Source: CAWCTB01 sp963798275 (GTDB lineage Bacteria > Acidobacteriota > Terriglobia > Terriglobales > Acidobacteriaceae). From it: a stretch of 64,000 bases of DNA. Location: contig CAWCTB010000018.1 of the NCBI GenBank assembly GCA_963798275.1, positions 50,682 to 114,681 on the forward strand, in the 5' to 3' direction. Of this stretch, positions 45,494 through 53,577 are shown piece by piece. The notes under the pieces are model-generated. The model saw only the letters and a program-made list of their open reading frames with translations, ran no database searches and had not been told where the DNA came from. The first letter of the stretch is position 1. Every line of letters begins with the position of its first letter. The position numbers and the translations under genes were made by a program.

Positions 45494-46270
45494 TTGTCAA
45501 TGGGGCCGCAGCATTCCGGCTACCGCGAAGACCTCGCCGAAGCCGACGTTCCAATCTGGAAAGAAGCCTTATTCGCCGCCGATCTGCTACTGCTTCACTC
45601 TTCACCGGTGTATTACGGACTGGGCATCCCCCGCGGCGATGGCTCCGGGGTGGTCGTCATCCCCGGCTTTCTGGGGACGGACGCGTATCTCGGCCAGTTG
45701 CATACCTGGCTGGGCCGTGTCGGCTATCGCCCCTATTTTTCCGGGATCGGCATCAACGCCGACTGCCCCAACCTGCTGATCGAGTATCAGCTACGCGAAA
45801 ACGTCGAGAAAGCGCTTCGCGACACTGGCCGCAAAATCCACATTATCGGCCACAGCCTGGGCGGCATCATCGCGCGCTCCGTCGCCAGCCAGCGCCCGGA
45901 CGATGTGGCTTCGGTGATTACGCTGGCCTCACCTTTCCGGGGAACGGTGGCCCACCGCAGCATCCTGCACGCTGCTGAGGCTGTTCGGAAGCGGATCCTG
46001 AAAGAGCACGGCCCGGGAGTTCTTCCCGGTTGCTACACCGGACGCTGCACCTGCAACTTCCTGGCGTCCCTGAAGCAGCAGATACCGCCGTCGATCCTGG
46101 AAACCGCGGTGTACACGCGCAGCGACGGCATTGTCGACTGGCACTACTGCACCACGGGAAACGAAGAGAACGACTTCGAAGTTCCGGGCACGCACATCGG
46201 ACTGGCCTTCAATGCCGCGGTGTACAACATTATTGCGCGACGCCTGGCGGCAGCTCGCTCCCCCCATTGA
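45494..46270 (+). CDS. Alpha/beta hydrolase, triacylglycerol lipase-like
   Basis: A 258-aa hydrolase without a signal peptide. VVVIPGFLGTDAYLGQLHTWLGRVGYRPY is the oxyanion-hole strand of lipases, GHSLGGIIARSVASQRPDDVASVITLASPFRG has the nucleophile elbow GHSLGG, and the acidic residue and His fall in RSDGIVDW and GTHIGLAF. Likely an intracellular esterase or lipase, possibly mobilising stored lipid. The start is a TTG (45494) with GGGGAG upstream; an ATG 2 codons later is an alternative. The nearby phasin and WS/DGAT genes fit a storage-lipid theme. Confidence 0.85.
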   Translation: MSMGPQHSGYREDLAEADVPIWKEALFAADLLLLHSSPVYYGLGIPRGDGSGVVVIPGFLGTDAYLGQLHTWLGRVGYRPYFSGIGINADCPNLLIEYQLRENVEKALRDTGRKIHIIGHSLGGIIARSVASQRPDDVASVITLASPFRGTVAHRSILHAAEAVRKRILKEHGPGVLPGCYTGRCTCNFLASLKQQIPPSILETAVYTRSDGIVDWHYCTTGNEENDFEVPGTHIGLAFNAAVYNIIARRLAAARSPH

Positions 46271-46337
46271 AAATCCCCGCCCGGCCCCTGGCGACTCCTC
46301 TACAATAGGCACAAGTTCTTGGGTGAGGAGTATTGCC

Positions 46338-47066
46338 ATGCGCAAAGCCGTTCTGTTTGCCGCCACCCTGCTGGCGTTCGCCGCCGTTGTCCCATCGCCG
46401 GCGCAAGCCCAGCAAATCCGCGGAGACTACATCGAGTCGCGTTCCACCGACGTTTACGTCGCGCAGTGCTTCGCCAACGGCGAAGTCGGCCTCACCGGCA
46501 ACCAGGCACTGCTGGCCTGGCATGTCGACAAAGGCTCGTGGGATGGAGTGAAGTTGGATGGCTTGACCATCGCCGCAGCGGTGCGCGCCAAGGCGACGCT
46601 GGGCGATCCCTACGGCGATCCGTATCCCGCGCAGTCGGTGTTGATGGTCGACAGCGCCGCCAGCCCGGCGCAGCGGCAGGCGCTCATCGCGCTGGCGAAA
46701 CACCAGGCCGGACGCCTGCTGGAAAACGTCGCGCGCGTGGATTACGTCCCGGTCATCCTCGACGCCCCTGCCGATCCGCACAGCGGCGCAGCCATCTTGC
46801 GCGCCGGCAAGCTGGCGACGATCATCACCCGTCCGCTGAACCACCACGATCACATCTGCGGCAACGAGACCAACTTCTATCCGCCGCTGACCAACGTCGA
46901 AGACGCCCATTCCGCGGTGGCGCTCACCGATGAGTTTCAGGGCGAAGGTCTCGACTCGCAGTGGAGCACCCACGGCCGGCGCAGCGCGTATGTCGCAAAG
47001 TTCAACGAAGGCTCGGCTTCCGCCAGTCTGAGCGAGGCGCAACCGATGCATCATTCCGGCGAGTGA
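46338..47066 (+). CDS. Secreted hypothetical protein, DUF1326-like
   Basis: A 242-aa exported protein: signal peptide MRKAVLFAATLLAFAAVVPSPAQA, then QIRGDYIESRSTDVYVAQCFANGEVGLTGNQALLAWHVDKGSWDGVKLDGL, which resembles DUF1326 proteins, then NHHDHICGNETNFYPPL, a possible metal-binding cluster. GGTGAGGAG lies upstream of the ATG. Its stop overlaps the start of the next gene (TGATG), so the two are coupled. Function unknown. Confidence 0.8.
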   Translation: MRKAVLFAATLLAFAAVVPSPAQAQQIRGDYIESRSTDVYVAQCFANGEVGLTGNQALLAWHVDKGSWDGVKLDGLTIAAAVRAKATLGDPYGDPYPAQSVLMVDSAASPAQRQALIALAKHQAGRLLENVARVDYVPVILDAPADPHSGAAILRAGKLATIITRPLNHHDHICGNETNFYPPLTNVEDAHSAVALTDEFQGEGLDSQWSTHGRRSAYVAKFNEGSASASLSEAQPMHHSGE

Positions 47067-48314
47067 TGCAGGTTCCGGCTGCGCATCGCACAAGCCTGCG
47101 CGTTTTTCGACTTCTCGCGCTCGCCTGTCTCCTCGTGGTTACCTCGCCCGCGCAGGGACCACCGCAAGCCCAAGGCAAGGTCACCTATTCCGGCTCGGCC
47201 GGAGCGAAGTCATCGAAGGCCCTGAACAAGGCGCACGCGGCGACCGGGGAGCCCGGCAACCTTACCTCGGAAGTCGACGTGCTGGTTCACGACCTGATGC
47301 AGAAGCAGCCGATTCCGGGACTGACGCTGGCGGTCGTGCGCAATGGCGATGTCATCCTGTCGCGCGGCTACGGCAAGGCTGACCTGGAAAACAACGTGGC
47401 CGCGCTACCGCTCGCGCGAATTCCGCACCGCATCAATCGCCAAGCCCATGACCGCCATCGCCACCATGGAACTGGTACAGCAGGGCAAGCTCGATCTCGA
47501 CGCTCCCGTGCAGCAGTACTGCCCGGTCTTTCCCGCCAAGACCTCGCCCGACGGCAAGCCGTGGGTCGTCACCACGCGCGAGCTGCTGTCGCATCGCGGC
47601 GGAATCCGCTGGTACCGCGATAACGCCGAGCAGAACAACGCGATCCACTACGCCAGCATCAACGATGCGGTGAAGCACTTTGCCGGCGACCCGCTGCTCT
47701 TCGAGCCGGGTACGCATATGCTGTACTCGACCTATGGCTATGTGCTGATTGGCTGCGTCCTCGAGGGCGTCACCCACGAGAATTACTTCGACTACCTGCA
47801 GCAGAGCGTGCTCGAACCCGCGGGCATGGAGTCGACCATGATCGATAATCCCCACGAGATCGTTCCCCATCGCGTTCCTGGCTACGATCGCGGTCCCGAC
47901 AAAACAGGCGACCTTGAGAATGCCCCGTTCTTCGATCCCAGCGACCGCATTCCAGGAGGAGGGCTGCTCAGCACCTCGGAAGACCTGGCCCGCTTCGCTT
48001 CAGCGGTGATGGCTGCCAAACTCCTTACTCGCGACACGCTGGAACTGATGTGGACGCCGCAAGGCTCGCTGGAGAATCGCGATAGCAAGGTACCGCCTTA
48101 TGGATTGGGGTGGGGCATTGGTACGCTCGAGGGTCATCGTGTCGTAGGACACAATGGAGGCCAGGCCGGTACAAGTACGACGCTGAAAATGATTCCGGAC
48201 CGAAACCTCGCGGTCGCAGCCATGACGAATCTCGAAGGCGCGCAGCTCGATGATTTCGCCGAAGCCATCCTGAAGCTGTACCTCGCCGAACCCAAGCCAG
48301 CCGGGCCAAAATGA
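47066..48314 (+). pseudogene. Serine hydrolase of the beta-lactamase family, one frameshift
   Basis: The first part (47066 to about 47415) encodes a signal-like segment and GLTLAVVRNGDVILSRGYGKADLENNVAAL. Then one extra base forces a change to the frame that reads EFRTASIAKPMTAIATMELVQQGKLDLDAPV (SxxK catalytic motif SIAK), STYGYVLIGCVLEGV, and GLGWGIGTLEGHRVVGHNGGQAG with the HxG motif at the end. Joined length about 415 residues, normal for the class C beta-lactamase/esterase family. The single indel near 47415 leaves all motifs intact, so a sequence error is as likely as decay. It is coupled to the DUF1326-like gene. Confidence 0.8.
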
Positions 48315-48446
48315 ATTTAGTCGATGGATCGATTACCACTAATCCGAGCCTTCTACCATCGCTTCCAGCGACAGTTTCCAGAAATCGAAGCGCGGGGTGA
48401 TGCCTGACCTTGCGCGGTGCGCGGCTGGCGAGCTATGTTCCAACCT

Positions 48447-49100
48447 ATGAAACCTGATCGCCCAAGTCCTGTCCGTCGTACCGTTCTCGCACTGGTGCTC
48501 TCACTAGTAGCTGCCTCCGGCCTGTCGTGGGCAGCAGAGACGGCGGAAAAGGTCGAGCGTATTGGAGCGCTGAATGCTCCAGGCGCTTCCGAAGAAGTGA
48601 AGCATGCTGTCGAGGACAAGGGCTATCACGTGACGCTCGACGACGGCTGGAGCGCCGACTTCTGGTTTGCGCGCGCGCTCAAAACCGTCACCAAGGACTC
48701 TCCCGGAGCGCTCTATCCAGAATTAAGCGACGCGCAGTTTGTCGGCGTGGTCAGCCTGCCGAAGGGTATGAGCGATTTCCGCGGGCAAGCCATCCCCGCC
48801 GGAACCTACACCCTGCGCTACCAAACCTTGCCGCAGGACGCCAATCACATGGGCGTCTCCCCCAACCCGGATTTCCTGCTGGCCATTCCCATCGCCAGCG
48901 ACACCAACCCGGCGGCGAATTACCTCTTTCGCAAGCTGGTGTCGCTCAGCGCTCAGACGACGGGAGCCCACCCTGCGGTCATCGCGATGGATACGGCAGG
49001 CGAGCCCGGGCAGTCGTCACTAGCGACGAACAAAAAATGGTGGTTTTCACAGCCGCGGTTACGACCGGATCAGGTCAACCCAAAAAGCTCGGCATCGTGA
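48447..49100 (+). CDS. Secreted hypothetical protein, frameshift near its 3' end
   Basis: A 217-aa exported protein with a signal peptide (MKPDRPSPVRRTVLALVLSLVAASGLSWAA). Conserved-looking features include DDGWSADFWFARALKT, MSDFRGQAIPAGTYTLRYQTLPQDANHMGVSPNPDF and NYLFRKLVSLSAQTTGAHPAVIA. At the A6 run (49031-49036) the frame seems wrong: the -1 frame gives KMVVFTAAVTTGSGQPKKLG and IVIRGQATQ, ending at 49123, a typical secreted beta-strand end. The true C-terminus is thus probably at 49123. No known function. Confidence 0.75.
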   Translation: MKPDRPSPVRRTVLALVLSLVAASGLSWAAETAEKVERIGALNAPGASEEVKHAVEDKGYHVTLDDGWSADFWFARALKTVTKDSPGALYPELSDAQFVGVVSLPKGMSDFRGQAIPAGTYTLRYQTLPQDANHMGVSPNPDFLLAIPIASDTNPAANYLFRKLVSLSAQTTGAHPAVIAMDTAGEPGQSSLATNKKWWFSQPRLRPDQVNPKSSAS

Positions 49101-50660
49101 TCAGGGGACAGGCAACGCAGTAGTTCGGGATTGAGACTGCGCGGAAGGGTCGTTGCTGCCGGCAGGGCGAACGACCAGTATTTCTTTCTCGAAATAGTTC
49201 AGCATATAACCCGCATAGTCGGAACCAGGCGCGCTTCGTGCGTATGTGCCGGACTCGATGGTTGCCGCGGTAATGACACCCCGATTGGGTGGCGGCACGA
49301 AAACCATCTCTCTGCGGCCCGGCTGAAATCCAGATCGGAAATTCCGCTCAATCGCCCCAGCGACCGGGCCGTAAACGGAATACTCCCGGAAGAGCGGCTT
49401 CACATGCCAGACCGCCAACACCCCAGCGACCAGCAGGACGGGCGCGATACGGAAGGTGGTCGAGCCCTGACGCCACGCCTGCAGCTTGGGAGAGGAGAGC
49501 CACCCCAGGGCGATACCGGTTAGCGACAACTGGATCCAGCAGTTGCGGATGATTTCATGCCGCTCGCCCACCGCTGCGCCAAAATGCAAGTACGCTGCCG
49601 CCAGCGTCAGGAAACAAGCCAGCAGCAACGACAAGCTGAAGACGAACACGCCCGATCGCGCGCGGGCGAGGGGCTTACCGCTTTGGCTCAGGCATAGAGC
49701 AGCCCCGCTTGCTACCAGCAGTTCTGCAACCAGTCTGGGGCTCAGTCCCATCCAGCGGTGATAGCGAGGTGTCCAACCGAGTATCTCCTGCACAAGCTGC
49801 CTTCCCGCAGCCCAGGCGCTGGCCAGAGGATGCGACAGTGTCGCCGACAGAACGCGCACTGGCTCTTCCGCAGCGTGGAATCGATTGAGGCGCACAATCG
49901 CCAATACCGCAACCGCGAGCAAGGCCGGAAGCCATAGCCATATGGCATGACCGCCCTCGACCTCAGTCTGCTTCCTCTTCCTAGTGGCAGCCTGCGCAGC
50001 GCGCGCCACGCCAGCTACGAACGCGTAAGCGACAACCCAGGTCGCCCCCATCTCGCTGCTGAGAGCGGCGATGGTCAGGCATAAGGCCGCCAGCCGCCGC
50101 CCTTCTGGCAGGGCGAGCCTGCCGTTAGCGGTCTGCAGGAACAACAGCAGCGTCGCCGAAAGCGTTGGCAAATACGCGACCGCTCCGGCTGGCCAGTAAA
50201 ACACTTCAAATAGCGGGCCGCTGGTTAGGAATGCCGCCAGCAGTCCAAAGCCAGCCAGCAATTCTGGCAATCGAGAATGGCTGGGGCTTTCCCGCGAGGA
50301 TTGCCATGCAGTGTAAAGAGCTGAAACCAAAGGTCCGCACCACAGAAGCCCCAGGAAAGGCGCGATCAGCGGCCGACGCAGGTAATTGACCATGAATCCG
50401 TAAGCGTGAAAGATCAGTTCCGAAAAGAGACGAGGGCTCCACTCCAGGCGCTGCCACAGAGCCGGCCACCCGTACCGGGCAAGTTTGCCGAAGTCGTCGT
50501 ACTCGTCGGCCTGCCACTGCCCAAGAGGAATGAGTCCGGCATAAAGAAGGATGATCAGAACGAGTGCGACCAGAGCGGCCCAGCCGATCATGGCTTCGCG
50601 CTTCCGGGCTTCCCCCGGTACCGGAGTCTTTGTCTTCGCAGAAGTGAGCGGGGTCGGCAT
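49101..50660 (-). CDS. Polytopic membrane protein, DUF6056/glycosyltransferase-like
   Basis: A 519-aa protein with about 10-11 hydrophobic segments. An early QWQADEYDDFGKLARYGW has the acidic pair found near the start of GT-C-type membrane glycosyltransferases, and RLEWSPRLFSELIFHAYGFMV follows. A hydrophilic extracytoplasmic tail (about 440-519) closes the protein. The fold fits a GT-C transferase or a polymer-export component; there are no other envelope-polysaccharide genes beside it. The ATG at 50660 is at the start of a cytoplasmic Lys/Pro-rich lead. Confidence 0.7.
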   Translation of the reverse strand: MPTPLTSAKTKTPVPGEARKREAMIGWAALVALVLIILLYAGLIPLGQWQADEYDDFGKLARYGWPALWQRLEWSPRLFSELIFHAYGFMVNYLRRPLIAPFLGLLWCGPLVSALYTAWQSSRESPSHSRLPELLAGFGLLAAFLTSGPLFEVFYWPAGAVAYLPTLSATLLLFLQTANGRLALPEGRRLAALCLTIAALSSEMGATWVVAYAFVAGVARAAQAATRKRKQTEVEGGHAIWLWLPALLAVAVLAIVRLNRFHAAEEPVRVLSATLSHPLASAWAAGRQLVQEILGWTPRYHRWMGLSPRLVAELLVASGAALCLSQSGKPLARARSGVFVFSLSLLLACFLTLAAAYLHFGAAVGERHEIIRNCWIQLSLTGIALGWLSSPKLQAWRQGSTTFRIAPVLLVAGVLAVWHVKPLFREYSVYGPVAGAIERNFRSGFQPGRREMVFVPPPNRGVITAATIESGTYARSAPGSDYAGYMLNYFEKEILVVRPAGSNDPSAQSQSRTTALPVP

Positions 50661-51112
50661 GAAAACTCAAGTGTACTGGCCGGGTGAAGAAAGACAGCTT
50701 GCATCCAGACGACAAAATAAATTTCCCGAGCGCGTTTGCGTAGTGCTCCGAGGGGGGAGCTATGTGTTGCAGACCTCATCAGTCGCTGTAGGGAATCGCA
50801 ACACCTTAGGAAGTATGTTCGAGCGGCATGTAACGTAATGAATCCACTGTGCGATTCGGGATCTTGGGCAGCTTCAAAGCCACCTTCGGCGACTATCCCT
50901 GCTGCAGAACGCAACAACGTTGCCCCTCACAAACGCAATGCCCGCGGCCGTTGGATTTCGCAACAGTCGTCGTAACTGAATGCAACACCTGAGACTTACC
51001 AATCACTTGCGCGAGCATTTCCAGTCCTGCCGCGTTTGGCAAGCCGTGTGCCTTACACAAGGGTGAGAAGCGCAGAAAGTAAGGCGCAAACGATAAGGCT
51101 CAGGAGGCGGTT
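50661..51112. other. Divergent intergenic region
   Basis: About 450 bases between divergent genes with no supported ORF. It contains the sigma-54-like site at 51037-51052 and AGGAGG at about 51104 for the next gene. Confidence 0.45.
51037..51052 (+). promoter_or_regulatory. Possible sigma-54 promoter
   Basis: TGGCAAGCCGTGTGCC compared with consensus TGGCACG-N4-TTGCW: the GG and GC dinucleotides are correctly spaced by 10 nt, with mismatches at three less strict positions. It would start transcription about 50 nt before the GcvH-like gene. Confidence 0.3.
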
Positions 51113-52012
51113 ATGACAGTCCTACTGGTTCTGGCAACATTCGCAATCTTCCTAACCATCGATCACTTCTACGCCAAGGCGAAACGGCCGGCGATGCAAC
51201 TCGCCCCGGCGCTGAGCAAGCAGCCTGCCGCAACCTTGCCACGGTTGAAGCCCAGCCTGGTGGGAGGCTTTTCGGTTCCCGACAATCTGCGCTATCACCC
51301 CGGCCACACCTGGGCGTTGAGCGAGAGCCCCAACCTGGTTCGCATCGGCATCGACGATTTCGCTTCGAAGTTAACGGGCAAGATCGAAGGCATCGCACTG
51401 CCGCAGCGCGGGCAATGGATCCGGCAGGGACAGAAGGTGTGGAGCATCCTGCGCGACGGCAAGAAGGTCGACATGGTATCGCCGATCGAGGGCAGCGTGT
51501 CCGACATTAACGAAGCGGTGGTGAACGATCCGTCGCTGGCAACGAAAGATCCCTACGGCGAAGGCTGGCTGGTGACGGTGCAATCGCCCGATGCCAAGAC
51601 GAACTTCCGCAATCTGATGGGTGGCGCACTGGCCCGCTGGTGGACCGAGGAGTCCTCGATGCGGCTGCAGCGGATGATGCCCTCCGCCCTCGGAGCTCTG
51701 GCGCAGGACGGCGGCGCGGCCATCGACGATCTTGGCGAGCCAACTGCCCGACGAGCAGTGGAGCAAGATCACGCGCGAATTCTTCCTGACCTAGTTCCAA
51801 ACGCCCCGGAGCTTAGCCTCCTGCTCCGGGGTGTCCTGCTCAAGCTGCAGTCTTCGGCCGCGAGGTTCGAGATCTCAGGCAAACCAGCCCAAGAGAGCCG
51901 AACCAAGCGGCCGGCTTCATTTTGTCGGCGGCAAACCCCAAGGCAACACTTTTCCGCGATTCGTCACATCGGGTCGCAGACCGTCACATACAAGTGGAAA
52001 GAAATTCGATAA
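51113..52012 (+). CDS. Membrane-anchored GcvH-like lipoyl-domain protein, 3' frameshift
   Basis: An N-terminal membrane helix (TVLLVLATFAIFLTIDHFY) is followed by a domain like glycine-cleavage H protein: YHPGHTWALSE, VRIGIDDFASKLTGKIEGIALPQRGQWIRQGQ and then DGKKVDMVSPIEGSVSDINEAV with the candidate lipoyl Lys. After AAIDDLG (about 51731) the present frame continues to 52012 with unlikely sequence, whereas a one-base shift reads ASQLPDEQWSKITREFFLT and stops at 51794, a natural end. A GcvH domain fixed to the membrane is unusual: such proteins are known in several bacteria next to redox genes, but their role is unclear. No gcvT/gcvP is nearby. Confidence 0.78.
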   Translation: MTVLLVLATFAIFLTIDHFYAKAKRPAMQLAPALSKQPAATLPRLKPSLVGGFSVPDNLRYHPGHTWALSESPNLVRIGIDDFASKLTGKIEGIALPQRGQWIRQGQKVWSILRDGKKVDMVSPIEGSVSDINEAVVNDPSLATKDPYGEGWLVTVQSPDAKTNFRNLMGGALARWWTEESSMRLQRMMPSALGALAQDGGAAIDDLGEPTARRAVEQDHARILPDLVPNAPELSLLLRGVLLKLQSSAARFEISGKPAQESRTKRPASFCRRQTPRQHFSAIRHIGSQTVTYKWKEIR

Positions 52013-52102
52013 ACCTATAAGCCAGAGTTGCTGGTCTCTCCGCCCATGCCGAGGCGACAGGGTTGCGGCAAGGCGGAAACCAGAACGAAGAAAGCGGGGC
52101 GT

Positions 52103-53411
52103 ATGAGTTTTCGATCGTGTTTTGTCGCGCTGGTGTTGTGTCTACCCATGGCTGGTCAGCAGACCGCCATGTTTCGCAACAACCCGGAGCATACCGGGGT
52201 CTACAACTCGGCCGCAGTTGCCGCGGCGCCGCAGGTGAAATGGAAGTTCACCACGCATGCAGCCGGTGTATTCCTCGCCCGCCGTGGTGGCTGACACGGT
52301 GTACTTCGGCAGCAACGATCACAACCTGTACGCCGTCAACCGCGACACTGGCACCCTGAAGTGGAAGTTCAGGACGCAGAGTAGAGTCTGTTCGTCTCCT
52401 GCGGTGGGAGGCGGGTTGGTCTACTTCGGTAGCTACGACGGCAATTTCTATGCGGTCGATGCGGCCAACGGCCAGCAGAAATGGAAGTTCGCAACCGCCG
52501 GCGAGCGGCGCTTTGCCGGCAAGCATCTGCACGGATCGCTGCCGGCAGGCGAGAATCGATGCCCGATCCCTTCGACTTCTATCTCTCTTCGCCGACCCTG
52601 GCGAATGGCAATGTCTACTTCGGCAGTGGTGACGGCAATGTGTACGCGCTCGATGCCGTCACCGGCAGCTTGAAGTGGAAATTTCAGACCGGCGACGTCG
52701 TGCATGCTTCGCCGGCCATCGCCAACGGCACTGGTGTATATCGGGAGTTGGGACAGCTACTTCTACGCGCTGGATGCGGAGACAGGCAAAGAGAAGTGGC
52801 GATTCAAGACCGGGGAAGATAAAGAAATCTACAACCAGGTCGGGCATCCAGTCATCGGCGGTGGTGGCCGACGGGATGGTGTACTTCGGATGCCGCGACT
52901 CGAATCTGTATGCGCTCGACGCGGCCACAGGCGAGAAACGTTGGGCGTTCAACAACAAGGGATCGTGGGTGATCACCTCGCCGGCGGTGGACAACGGCAA
53001 GCTTTACTTTGCGACGTCTGATTCGGGCATGTTCTACATCGTGAATGCGAAAACTGGCGAGCCGCTGTACTCGCACAAGTTCATCTGGCCGATGTTCTCG
53101 TCGCCCGCGATCGCCGGAAACATGCTGTACATCGGGTCGAACCTGGGCAAACTGTTTGCGCTGGACGTGACGAACCAGGAAGTGGCGTGGACATTTGAGA
53201 CCGATGCATCAAAGCAAAATGGTCCTACCTACACTAAGCCGGATGGCACACCGAAGTACGAAGCTGCGTTCTCCGACAATTTCTACGACGATGTGGTGAT
53301 CGGCGTGAACAAGATATGATGAGCGTAGGCACGATTCTGTCGTCGCCCGTGGTGGTGGATGGCGTGATCTACGTCGGCAGTGCTGACGGCAACCTGTATG
53401 CCCTGAAATAA
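52103..53411 (+). pseudogene. PQQ-type beta-propeller protein, at least five frameshifts
   Basis: Starting at the ATG at 52103 with a signal-like MSFRSCFVALVLCLPMAGQ, the region encodes blade repeats of the pattern SPAVVADTVYFGSNDHNLYAVNRDTGTLKWKF. At least seven blades follow. The reading switches frame near 52255, 52500-52545, 52735, 52850 and 53318 before ending at 53411 (SADGNLYALK). All blades look intact in one or another frame. Such proteins are secreted beta-propellers (BamB/quinoprotein-like). Either a pseudogene with many indels or, given how well the repeats are preserved, a poorly sequenced stretch of repeats. Confidence 0.75.
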
Positions 53412-53473
53412 AACCTGCTCGCGGGGAGGACGGTTCAGGGAGCGGCTTTGTAAACCAGGACCGGTTTGGAAGG

Positions 53474-53494
53474 GGCACGGCTTTCAGCCGTGCC
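53474..53494. repeat. REP-like hairpin, GGCRCGGCT family
   Basis: Perfect 9-bp stem GGCACGGCT / AGCCGTGCC with a TTC loop, between the propeller gene and the DNA ligase stop. Same family as 255-274. Confidence 0.6.
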
Positions 53495-53577
53495 GTAACA
53501 GGGTCCGAAAACATTGGGCTTTAGCCCCAGAGGGAAATCGGTTTGAGAGGTCGCCTTGGGATTGATGAAACCGGGTT

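Noticed and set aside
49028..49040. Programmed -1 frameshift on an A6 run
   Set aside because: Not a proper X-XXY-YYZ slippery heptamer and no downstream stimulator noted; many other one-base shifts in the window make an indel error more likely.
52103..53411. Several separate small PQQ-repeat genes
   Set aside because: Blades continue in order across frame switches, so this is one propeller gene broken by indels.
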